Shown here in pieces: positions 32,617 through 43,586 of a stretch of DNA of 64,000 nt; positions within the stretch are counted from its first letter, which is position 1, and each line of letters begins with the position of its first letter. The notes under the pieces were generated by a model that saw only the letters and a program-made list of their open reading frames with translations, did no database searches and was not told the DNA's origin. The stretch comes from Tilletiopsis washingtonensis. Taxonomy: Eukaryota > Basidiomycota > Exobasidiomycetes > Entylomatales. The stretch covers positions 524,477 through 588,476 of the forward strand of contig NW_020312008.1 of the NCBI RefSeq assembly GCF_003144115.1, given 5' to 3'. The translations under genes and the position numbers were made by a program.

Positions 32617-33476
32617 ATGTCGCAGTTCTCCTCGAAGCCCATCGTCGTCGATGCCAAGGGGCACCTGCTCGGTCGCCTTGCGTCGACGCTGGCCAAGCAG
32701 GCCCTGTCCGGCCAGAAGATCACCGTCGTGCGCTGCGAGGAGATCAACGTTTCGGGTAGCTTCTTCCGCAACAAGGTGAGTTGGGCGGCCGGAGCTGGAG
32801 GGGCTGGGTCTGCAGGGAGAGTGGAGGCGATGCGAGGATGAGACGGCTGTCACGCGAGGCGGACAGAGTTCTCCGGGGGCTGCGCGCATAGGACGACAGC
32901 AGACAGGACTGGCGCTGATTCCGGACCGCACGTTCGCAGCTGCGCTACCACGCCTACCTGCACAAGCGCCACCTTGTCAACCCGACGCGTGCCGGTCCCT
33001 TCCACTTCCGCGCCCCCTCGCGCATCCTCTACAAGGCCATCCGCGGCATGATCCCGCACAAGACGGCCCGCGGTGCCGCCGCTCTGGAGCGCCTGAAGCT
33101 CTACGAGGGCATGCCGCCGCCGTTTGACCGCCAGAAGAAGGTCGTCATCCCGGCTGCTCTGCGCGCCCTGCGCCTCAAGCCGGGACGCAAGTACTGCACG
33201 GTGAGTCTGCGCACGGATGTGGCGGATCAGCTCGCGGAGGCAGCACACGGGGCAGGCACTCATGCCCTCACGCCCGCGCAGATCAAGCGGATCTCGCACG
33301 AGGTCGGCTGGGGCTACAAGGACGTCGTCGACAAGCTCGAGGCGAAGCGAAAGGTCAAGGGCGAGGCCTTCCACGCGCAGCGCAAGGCCGCCGTCAAGAA
33401 GCAGGCGCAGGCCGCTACCAACGCCGGCTCGGCCATTGCCGAGGTCAACCAGCGCCTGGCCGTGTACGGCCTGTAA
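32617..33476 (+). CDS. RPL16: 60S ribosomal protein uL13 (L13a)
   Basis: A component of the large ribosomal subunit near the exit tunnel side. Exons 32617-32775, 32940-33200 and 33282-33476 give 204 residues, normal for the family. Conserved segments: [15 protein letters not shown] near residue 9, [39 protein letters not shown], and [12 protein letters not shown] in the last exon. Intron 2 (33201-33281) is 81 bases, a multiple of three, and carries no stop in the reading frame, so failure to splice would add 27 residues in place of ending the protein. Splicing is favoured because only the spliced form matches uL13. Confidence 0.96.
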
Positions 33477-33886
33477 AATACTACTCTCGAGCGCTACATT
33501 TTCCGGGTTGTAGTTTTGCGAGAGACGGCCCTTCACCACCAGCCATGACACACACACACTGCACACATCACCTTCTTGACACTGAGCGCGCGTGAAGGGG
33601 AGCATGGCGGAGGCGTGGGCGGCGGGAGCCGGTGCGTGCCGGGCCAAGCACGCGCGGGCAGGGCAGCATGGCACACGATTGAGTTGTGGCGCTGCACAGT
33701 AGAGCTCATACCGCTGCTTGAGCATCTGACGACGAGGCTCGCAGTGGAAAGCGACGTGCACTTCTGAGAGGGCGGCAGCAGCTGGAGGTCGAGGAGCGCA
33801 TGTTGCTTAGTCAGCGCGCGGTGCTCATGCGCGACATTTGAGGCGCGTGTCCCTCCCGCACCTCCACCACACCCCTCCTCAGCGCG
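33477..33886. other. Intergenic, RPL16 to DIS3
   Basis: About 410 bases between genes on the same strand; comparatively AT-rich just after the RPL16 stop (TAAAATACTACT), then CA repeats near 33550. It ends in a pyrimidine-rich stretch before the DIS3 ATG. No gene seen. Confidence 0.5.
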
Positions 33887-36800
33887 ATGGCCATCTCAAT
33901 CCAGAAGCGTGCGTTGGACCCCACGGCGCCGCTGGCGCAGTCGGCATACCGGCGCAAGACGGCGCGCGGGCGCATCCTCGCCGTCGTGCGCGAGCGCTAC
34001 GTACGCGACGACGTGGCGTGCGGCGTGGCGCGCTGTGCGCTCTGTGCGGGCGGCCGCATCCCGCGCACGGGGCGCCGCAACGGCAAGGTCGACGGCGCAC
34101 ATGTGCTGCTGCTCGACACCAACGTGGTGCTGCATCAGGTGAGCAGCGCCTCTGTGCTCTGCACGAGGGGCCGCACAGCTCACGCCCGCCCAGATGGACC
34201 TGCTAGAGTCGCAGGCCAAGCTCGGGCAGCCGCACTTTACCCATGTCATTGTGCCGCAGACGGTGCTGGACGAGGTGCGGCATCGCAGCTTGCCGCTCTA
34301 CAACCGCCTGCAGGCCATGCTCGACGATCCCGAGGGCGCATGGGCTCGCTTCTGGAACGAGGCATGCAGGTGAGCGTCGCCGCTGCGTAGCCACCCTGGC
34401 CTCTCGGCTGACTGTGTGGCGCACAGCTCCACGGCCACGGTGCGGCAAGCAGGCGAGACGCCCAACAACCACAACGATCGCGCCATCCGCGAGACGGTCG
34501 CCTATCTCGCCGAGCACCTGGCGCCGCTCAACGTCGTGCTGCTCTCCGACGACGCCGAGAACGTGCGCCTGGCAAAGCAGGCGGGCCTGACGGCGCTGCG
34601 CGTGCGCGAGTACGTCGAGGGCATGCAGGGCAGTGCGGAGCTGCTCGACTTGCTCAGCACGCGCAGCTACGACACGCAGGCAGAGGCAGGCGAGCGCAAG
34701 GCTCTGTATCCCTCGCATTTGGCGCCCTCGGAGCTCGACGCCGGCGTCCGTTCCGGCGCTCTGCACTCCGGCTTCTTCAACGCCTCGCCGTACAACTACC
34801 TCGAGGGCACAGTGCGCACCGATGCGTTCCCGCGCCCAGTGCTGATTCGTGGGCGCGAGGCCATGAACCGCGCCGTCGATGGAGATGTCGTGGCGGTACG
34901 CATGCTGCCGGAATCGCAGTGGAAGACCGAGACGGACGAGGTGCGCGAGGGAGCGGGAGAGAACGACGACGCCGGGAGTGAGGACGGCAGCGTGGTGGGT
35001 GATGTCGACGATGCAGAGGAGGAGGCGAAGGCAGCAGCCGACGTGGCTGGCAAGCCACGGCAACCGACGGGTGTCATTGTCGGCGTCACTCGACGCAATT
35101 GGCGCTCGTACGTGTGCACGCTCGATGCTCGTACTCTTACATCCTCTGCGCTCGGATCGCTTGGCTCGACATCCCTTCTGGCACTGCCTGTCGACGCCAA
35201 GATCCCTCGCATCCGAGTCCGCACACGCCAGGCCGCCACGCTGATGGGGCAGAAAATTCTCGTGGCGCTCGATGAGTGGCGCCAGGGCTCGCGCTACCCT
35301 GACGGACACTTTGTCCGTGCGCTCGGACAGACGGAGAGCAAGGAGGCAGAGCAGGAGAGCTTGCTGCTGGAGCACGACGTGCCGTATCGGCCCTTCTCTC
35401 GCGCCATTCTAGACTGCTTGCCTACCGAGGGCGAGAGCTGGAAGGTGCCGCCCAAGGAGCAGGGCGGGCCGGCGTGGCGCGACCGCATCGACATGCGCGC
35501 AGAGCAGATTTGCAGCATCGACCCGCCCGGTGAGTGCAGCAGTGCCCATTTTGGTGCGAGCTGCTGACGCGTCTCTCTCCAGGCTGTCAAGACATCGACG
35601 ATGCGTTGCACGCGAAGCGTCTGCCCAATGGCAATGTCGAGGCCGGCGTGCACATCGCCGACGTCTCGTACTTCGTCAAGGCCGACACGCCCATGGATGC
35701 CGAGGCTGCCTCGCGTGGCACGACGGTGTATCTCGTCGACAAGCGCATCGACATGCTGCCGCACCTGCTCGGCACGAATCTCTGTTCCCTGCGGCCCTTT
35801 GTCGAGCGGCTGGCCTTCAGTGCCGTGTGGGAGCTGACGCCCGAGGCAGACATTGTCAATGTGCGCTTCCACAAGAGTGTCATTGCCTCCAAGGCGGCTT
35901 TCACGTACGAGGAGGCACAGCTGCGCAAAGACGACGCGAGCAAGAAGGACGAGATCACTCAGAGCATTCGACTGCTTAACGAGATGGCCATCAAGCTCAA
36001 AGCCAAGCGCATGCAAGCGGGCGCCCTCAACCTCGCCAGTCCCGAGGTGCGCATCCATCTCGACTCGAGCGAGACGGCCGGGCCCATCGACGTCGAGCAA
36101 AAGGAGCAGCGCGAGACGAACAGTCTCGTCGAGGAGTTCATGCTGCTGGCCAACATCAGCGTCGCGAAGCGCTGCTACGAGGCGTTCCCGCAGACGGCCG
36201 TGCTGCGGCGGCACTTGCCTCCGCCACGCACCAACTTCGAGACGCTGCAGGACATTCTGCGCAAGTGCCGCGGCATGCACCTCGACGTCTCTTCCTCTGG
36301 CGCGCTCGCTGCCTCGTTGGACCGCTGTGTCGATCCAAAGGAGCCGGCGTTCAACACGCTGCTGCGCATCATGGCCACGCGCTGCATGCTCAGCGCAGAG
36401 TACTTTTGCAGCGGCGCCGTCTCGCGCGACTCGTTTGGCCACTATGGCCTGGCGGCGGAGATGTACACGCACTTCACGTCGCCCATCCGCCGCTATGCCG
36501 ACGTGCTGGCGCATCGCCAGTTGGCGGCGGCCATCGACTATGCGCCCCTGCATGCCAGTCTGCACAACAAGACGCACGTGGGCCAGATTCTGGGCGTCGT
36601 CAACAAGCGCCACCGCTCGGCGCAAATGGCCGGACGCGCAAGCGTCGAGTTCTGGGTCGGACAGGCGATTGCCAAGAAGAATCTCGACGCGGGCGGCTCC
36701 ACGACCGTCGGCAAGGGCGAGACGCGCCTGCATGAGGATGCATTTGTCATTCGCACGTTCCGCAACGGCGTCTCGGTCTTCGTCAGCAGGTGAGGGCTTT

Positions 36801-37181
36801 TCGTCAGAGCGCGAAGAGGCGAGCTGACGCATCGCATCGCCCTGCAGATACGGACTGGAAGGCCTCATCACCTTCAAGCAGGACTGCGACTTTGACGCCG
36901 AGGAGTACCGCGTCACGGTGCCGGCGGCCGTGTCTGGCCTGGCCAAGGGTGAGTCTGCTCAGGGGGGCGCCGGCTTGAGCTGCGCGACGTCAGGCTCACG
37001 CACAAGCGCCAGACCTTACACTCGGCATCTTTGACCGTGTGCGCGTCGAGATCGGCGTCGAGAAGGTGCGTTGTTGTCGGGCGCGCCCTGCCACCCTCGC
37101 GACCCTTCGCTCACACACGCGCCTGCTTTCTAGGACGCACACACGCAGCGCGGCCGCGTCAAGATGGCGTTGATCTTGTGA
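33887..37181 (+). CDS. DIS3: Exosome catalytic subunit DIS3/Rrp44
   Basis: The processive 3'-5' exoribonuclease, and PIN endonuclease, of the RNA exosome in nucleus and cytoplasm. Exons 33887-34138, 34194-34369, 34427-35529, 35583-36789, 36848-36948, 37013-37065 and 37134-37181; 979 residues, as usual. The N-terminus has the CR3 cysteine motif (CGVARCALC). PIN domain from about 74 with [23 protein letters not shown] and [12 protein letters not shown]. Two cold-shock-like domains follow. The RNB domain carries the catalytic acidic cluster [13 protein letters not shown] near 510-522; [17 protein letters not shown] lies toward its end. An S1-like domain closes the protein ([14 protein letters not shown]). 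All catalytic acids that I can identify are present. Its stop is 64 bases from the VPS39 stop on the other strand. Confidence 0.97.
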
Positions 37182-37245
37182 TTGCATGCCGATCAACAGG
37201 GGTATCAGATGTGTGTGTGGAGGGCGAGCGACCTGGCCCGCCCTC

Positions 37246-40200
37246 TCAGCGACACGAGTAGTGCGTCACGAGGCCCTTTGGCGACACGGCAATGACGCTG
37301 TTGCCCAGGCGCTTCATGCAGCGCGGGCATCTGCGAGTGGAGAGAGAGAGAGAGACAGCATCAGCTTGGGCTCGCCCGGACGTCGCGACTGCCGTACGCA
37401 CGTGCGTGTCTCGGTGACCTTGACTCTGCGAGCGTGCAGGCGCAGCAGGCGCTCGTCGAGCTGCAGCGCGCGGCTGGCCTGGATCTCGCGCACGACGCGC
37501 GCCTCGTTGCGCCGAGCGGCGTCCTGCTGCAGCGTCTTCTTTGCAAAGGCCTCGATGTCCCGCAGCTGCACCAGCGGCGGCAGCAACTCGAGCGCGGCGA
37601 CGGCATCGATGCGTGCGCCGTGGCGCGCAATGAGACGCAGTGCTGGCTCTAGTTGCAAGGCAGCGCCGTCCGAGGGACGCAGGTAGAGGCGCAGCAGCGT
37701 CAGGAAGACGTCGGCATCGGCCGGCCGGGTGGCCGAGGCGTCGAGCCACACGCGGCGACAGTACGCCTCGGCCTTGTCGGCATCCTGCAGGCGCGAGACG
37801 TAGATGCGCAGCGCGCCCTCGTGCTGGCCCAGCCGGCCCAGCAGCAGCGCTCGCACCTCGAGCAGGTCCGCATCGTCGGCGTTGGCCGGCAGACGCGAGA
37901 GGATCTTCTCGGCGCGATACTGGACCGAGCTCTCGAGAAAGGCATGCAGACGCTGCACGGCCTGGGCGCGCGAGCCTTCGCCGTCGCTGCTGCTGCGGCT
38001 GCTGCTGCTGCTGCGAGAGGCTGAAGTGACGTGCTTGAGCAGCAGCAGCGCCAGCTTTTCGTGCAGACTCGGGTCGCCCTCGCCGAGCGCGATGATGTGC
38101 TCGAGATACTGCACGCAGAGATTGACGTTGAAGCGCTCCAGATCCTGCACGACGGCAAAGCGCGGCAGCGTCGAGACCTTGCCCACGTCGGCACAGAAGA
38201 TCTGCTCTCGCACAGTCAGCGCCCGGCCCGGGCTCGACTGCAGCTCAGACTCACCTCCATGCCTAGCCGAGCATTGGCCTCGAGCACCCAGTGCGACGTC
38301 TGCAGGATGAGCTCGACGTCCTCGGCGCCCAGGTTCTGCAGGTAGCGGATCGTGGGGCCGACCTTTTCCTCTTCGTCGTCCTCCTCTTCTGCGAAGCTGA
38401 GGCGGAGGATGAGAAGCTGGGCGGCGATGCTCGTCCAGACGCACACTCACCGGCGCAGCAGTGCCAGCGCCTTGGCATGCATGTTCTTGCCGCCGTACAG
38501 CGCGATGAGCTCCGAAAATTTCTGACCCAGGGGGGGGGGGGGTTCATGAGGGCGTCAGTGTCTGACGACGAGTCGCCAGACTGTTGCGTCTCACCTTGCG
38601 TTCCAGCAACAGCTCCTCGACCTGCTTGACCTCGCACCAGTTCTCCACTCTACACAGCGGTCCGAGGAGTGCCGGCTTGGTTTCGAGGAACGTCTTGAAG
38701 AGGGCCGTGTCCACCACCTGTCCCACGGCCGTGAGCTGCTCGAGCGGCAGCGAGGCGAGCGGGGCGTTGGGCAGCGCCAGCAGCTCCGCCGGCGCCCGTT
38801 CGAGCTGCGACAGCTCGGCGTGCGAGGCGGGATGCGCCTCGAGCAAGGGCTTGAAGATGCGCCGTCGGTCGGCCAGGAAGCGGCCCAGGGCATCGAGGGC
38901 TCGCCGCTGCGTGGCTGCATCGCTTGCCTCTGCGGCAGCAGCCGTGGCAGGAGGAGGAGCTGGAGGCGCAACCACGAGGAATCAGTCTCTTATTAATGCT
39001 CCGTGGGAACACAGACGTTGCGTGGCGAGAAACTCACCAATCTGTGCAGTCGATACGGCCTTGGGCATCTGCTGCGTCGACGTCGCCTTTGCCATGCCCT
39101 GACCCGTCGTTGTCGTCGTCGTTGTTGTAGATGTAGGCTTGGCGAGCTGTTGCACGGAGCGAGAGCTCCTAACCGAGGCGATACTGCGTGCATCGTCGTC
39201 CGGCACCATCGTTGCCGCCGCTCGGGGCGTCTTGCTCGGACTGCCACTGCTGGCGCCCACTGTCTCGCTAGCTGCTGCGCCGCCGCCGCCGTAGATGCTC
39301 TGTGGTCGTCTTGCCCATAGTGCACCGACGTTGAGTCTTGCGCGCGGCACGGCAGCAGGCAGCCCCGCCTCCTCCTCCCTCTCTTCTGGGTTCGTCTTCG
39401 CCGGCTGCGGCTGCACAAGCCGTTGTGGCGCGCCGAAGAGACTGGCCCACGTCTCGGGCGCCTGTGCCAACGGACCAGCGATGCGCGAGGGATACAAGGC
39501 GATGACTCGCGCAGGGTTGATGTCGAGCTCGAGGAAGTGCTCCAGGGCCTCGTCATACTTGTGTGCGCGGAACAGGTCGAGTGCCCACAAGGCTTCGACG
39601 TAGGCTTTGCGCGCCGGCTGAAGGAGTGAGGCGGGGGGGGGCGGAGGGGATTAGGGAGAGGCGCGAGAAGAAAGGGGGGGGGGGAGGCATCAGCGCCGAG
39701 TGGTCCCCTAACACAGCTCTCGCACATCACGCCTCACTCACCTTGTCCGGCAACAGCACCTCATCCACGCCCTCGAGCGTCGCCAGTGCCTCTCCGTACA
39801 GCTGTTTCTCCATCAGCTCATCCACCTGTTCTCCCCAGCCCTTCATGCGCAGCTGCCACATGCCCTCGCTTGTGGCCACGACTGCCTCCCTCGGACCCGC
39901 CAGCGCCAGCAATGCGGTGCCTCCTGCTGGCATTCCCTGGACTGGAGGAAGCGCCAACGTCTGTACCGCGGAGAGAGTCTGTGCTGATCGAACTGCAATG
40001 CTTGCTTGTGCCGTCGTTGTCGCAGGAAGAAGGGCGAGGACGTAAGGCCTTGCGAAGGCGACTTCTTCCGGCACGGCGCTCCATTCTATCACGTCTCGCC
40101 GTGCGGGCGAGCCGTCGGCAGAGAGAAAGATGCTGTTTTGTTCGCGCAGCACCAGTGTCTCTCCCTCGGCTGCCGCTCGGACCATGGGAGGTCTTGCGCC

Positions 40201-41405
40201 TCTCGAGAGTGCGCCCAGCGCGCCGACGCCCCAGCCGGCCAGACCGCCAGCCGCGGCGCTGCTGCTGCTCGAGGCTTCGCTGCCCGCCGCGCCGACGTCG
40301 CGCGCGAGGGGCCAGGGCGAATGGGCGAGTGCGAGCGGCAGAGCTTGCAGGGCATACGTCGTGGGAGTGTAGCCGAGGAAGACGCAGAGAGAAGAGGCAA
40401 ACGCAAGCGAGCGGGGCGTGTGGGGAAGCGTGATCTCCTGCTCGAGAAGCGCACGTCAGCGATCGCATCTCCCCCCTCCGTGGACAGTGCAGGGACATAC
40501 CTTCTCATCAAACAGCACTCCATCCAGCCATCTCACCACGACCAATTTCCGTCTGCACCCGACGGCAAGCGTCGAAACGAGGGAGTTTTCCGCTGCGCAT
40601 CTCGCGCCTTTCTCTTCTCTTTCTCTTTCTCGACGATCTTCCTTCTCCCGGATCAGAGCCGCCATGCCCCTCAATGAAGCTCCGCCACCCGCGCCAAGGC
40701 CTGCGCCGGAAGAACGACCGATGGTACCAGCACTCGAGGCACCGCCGTCGGGACGAAACGCACGGCCGAGAGACGCGGACTCGGAGGCGAATGCCCGGTG
40801 CGAGTGCTGGCGTGCGGTGAGGCGCTGCACGGAAGTGTCGAGTGCGAATGCGAGGGCTCCGCGCGTGGAGACGAAGGCGGCGGCGGGCGTGAGAGATGGC
40901 AGGTCGAAGGGATGTACTTGCGAGTCTGGACATGCAATTGTCAGCGTGAAGAAGGCATGGGCACAGGAGGGACTGCGATGCTCTGCACTCACCCATGAGC
41001 ACAATCAGCAGGCCACACTCTTTCAGCACACCCAATGCCTCGATGCTCTTCTTGCCACTGCCTAGTGCATGCGTCTCGAGCAGCTCCAGCGCACCTGTGC
41101 CACTCTGGGCCTGCTCTGCCGCCGTGTGCGAAGCAGCATCGCTCGACGCCGCATCACTGCTGCCTTCGTTCTCGGGCGGCAGTCGATAGATGGCCAGCGT
41201 GCCGGTGGCGGTGCCGACATAGAGCTTGCCGGCTGCAGGGAGCGAGCAGCGTGAGTAGCGCAGGGAGGGGAGAAAGGGAGAGAGCGAAGCGTCAGTAAAG
41301 CGCCGGCGCAGCAGAGGCAAAGAGGGCCAACGCACCGTGCACGAGCAGCGCACTGGGCGCATGCTGCAGGCCTCGGAGCGGCGCGAGGGCGTAGGCTGCG
41401 TGCAT
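37246..41405 (-). CDS. VPS39: HOPS complex subunit VPS39/VAM6
   Basis: Vps39 links the Rab Ypt7 to vacuole and late-endosome fusion, and takes part in vacuole-mitochondria contact. Ten exons: 41405-41336, 41232-40993, 40925-40501, 40437-39742, 39617-39038, 38959-38595, 38521-38451, 38396-38255, 38201-37402 and 37330-37246; 1157 residues. It begins MHAAYALAPLR, like other family members, with a CNH-type propeller part (KLYVGTATGTLAIYRLP; WLDGVLFDEK). The middle has clathrin-repeat-like helices (LWALDLFRAHKYDEALEHF, LIALYGGKNMHAKALALL, PTIRYLQNLGAEDVELI). The C-terminus has CPRCMKRLGNSV and THYSC, the family's zinc motif. Low-complexity inserts include a Thr run near 535-545 and a Ser run in the long ninth exon. 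The intron before the fifth exon has C homopolymers. Start supported by the family match. Confidence 0.93.
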
Positions 41406-43586
41406 GGCGTGCTGAGCTCTGGCAGCGCAGACGGGTGCCCGCGCCTGCCGTGCAAGGTATGCGAGGTAGGGCTGATGAGGAGCAGGAGGTGAGGGTGGTG
41501 GTGGTGAGAGCGTGCGTGTGCGGCGGAAAGCGAGCGCGCCGTGTGGAGCCGTGCGCCGGCGGAGGTGAGGCGGAGGCCGCGGAGTCAGAGTGCGGAGCGT
41601 GGGAGCAGCACTGGCCTCCGCCTCCTCAACGCGCCGAGCGAGCGACAGCTTTAGTTCGCTGCCTCTGCGACGGCCACGTCGGGAAGAAAGGGAGAGGTTA
41701 GCCTCAATATGTACGAACAACGTAGCTGAAGCGATCAAGAGGCTCGGTGAGGCACGACACTTTGACATGCTGCTGGAGATCAAGCGAGTGTCTTCCTCGT
41801 CTGTGGGTGTGCAGGCTGGACTATGCCTTGTGGCTGAGTGAGCTTGTTGCCTGCATGCTGTCTCGGCTGACCCGCCTCCCCCCGGGGCCAGAGACTGCAG
41901 GCAAGAGCACATCCACGATATGCCCTCTCGCAAAGCGCAGTGATGAAGCAGCAGATGCAGCAGGACAGCCGGCGTCGAGCAGCGCTCCCAAGCCGAGCTC
42001 GAGCAGCACGTGATGCTCTCTCTCTCGCGGGTGCTCCCACGCTCCATGAGAGGATCACCCACCGCCCGAGTGCCTGCCGCTTTGCTGCCCCTCGCCCTCT
42101 CAGCCGCCTGCACGCTGACATGACGGCGCCTCGCCGTTTTGCCTTTTGCTCTCTGCAATGCCGAGGTGCTGCAGACGCAGCTGCACCTGCGCGCAGAGAT
42201 GCGCAGGGCGCAGGCCATGAGGATGTGGCCGACGCGAGATCTGGCAGAGCGGCAGAGCGGCAGGCGGCAGCGGAGCCGTCACACGCGTGCAGCCGCGGCA
42301 GCACCGCAGCGGCAAGGGGCCGCATTCCTGCGGCCAGGGGGCGCGCCCCGCGTTGCCGCGCCACGGCCCGCTCCGCTCTTTCGGGCAGTTGGGCGGCCTT
42401 TGACGCGGCGCCGAGGTGTTGGACTTGAAGAGAGCCGGCAGCGGAGGAGCAGAGGCGAAGGACGAGAGGGACCCGAGGATGAGGGAGACGCACAGCGCGC
42501 GCTGCAGGCACCCGCTCTCCCTCGGTGCCAACGGCTCGGCTTCGGCGACAGCACCTCGCCTTCGAGCGCGGCAGCAGGCCGTTCCCAAGCTCTCGGCAGG
42601 GCAAGGAGAGCTCGTCGGGAGGCAAGATCGCGTGCAGGCTGCAGCGAGAGGCTGCGAGATGTCTCCTGGGCTAAAATGAGCAGCTGCCATTCACCACGAT
42701 GACCTCCTGTGCGCTGCTCGCGGCAGCACTGACTTGCAGCTGACGAGATGCTCTGGCCGCTGCGTTGAGGAGAGAGAGGCGCAGCCCGAGAAGAGCGTGG
42801 TGATGCGGCATCGAAGGGCGGCGATGCACACGCTGCACGCGCTGCAAGCCACTCGCGCGACGCACGCGTCTCGGTGTTGGACCTCACGCGTTGAGCCGCG
42901 GTGCGCCGAGTGTGCTTCTCTCTGGCGGAGAGGCGAAGGGGTGCCTGGGCATCGGGCGGCGCAACGCTGCGCTCTCTCCCAAAGAGGCAGGCTCCGCCAC
43001 AGCTGCCCGCCTGCCCGCCTCTCGCTGCGGCAAGCTGCAGCATGAGCATGTGATGTGCGTGACCTGCAGCAAGCGGCAGAGCGGCGGGATGCAGCCAGCA
43101 GCATGCAGGGCGGTGACTTGCGAGGAGGCAGAGGAGGCACAGCAGCAGCAGCTCTCTATTGGCCCCGCCTGCCCTGCCCAACGGCCGCAGTGCAGCGCTC
43201 TACCGAGCCCCCGGGTACGGCGCCCCTTGCCGGCGTCCGGTGCGCGCGCGGAGCTCGTGGCTCCGCTCCGCTTGCCTTGCCCGGCCCTGGCGATGCTCGA
43301 TGGCGAGCAGCGCAGACGCAGGCACTCGCCGATGTGCACGGCCGGGCTCGAGTCGCGTGCTGGCTGTCCTGCGACCACTGGCTCAAGCTTCTCTCTGTCC
43401 CTCCACCACCACCCTCTCCTCTCCGTCGTGTCCATCGCCTCTCGCTCGCCAGTCTCTTCGTGTTCTCTGCTCCTCACGCGTCCACCGCACCTCACGGCTC
43501 ACGCGCCACTGTCCACTGTCTCTTCTCTCTCTCACTCTCACTCCCACTCTCCCTTGAACGCGCAGCAGCAGCCAAGCTAGCAAGCC
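41406..43586. other. Long divergent region, VPS39 / disordered protein gene
   Basis: About 2.2 kb between two starts, the largest gene-free stretch here. Open frames occur in all frames, but no family could be recognised. A short plus-strand stretch at about 41701-41790 reads AEAIKRLGEARHFDMLLEIK, which looks protein-like, and another at about 42160-42250 reads VLQTQLHLRAEMRRAQ; I could not join them into a gene with good splice sites. The last 200 bases are very pyrimidine-rich (CTCTCTCTCACTCTCACTC near 43530), as expected of a leader. Confidence 0.4.

Noticed and set aside
41292-42218. N-terminal extension of VPS39 by an upstream in-frame open stretch
   Set aside because: MHAAYALAP at 41405 matches the usual family start; the upstream part is low-complexity Arg/Pro sequence and probably leader.
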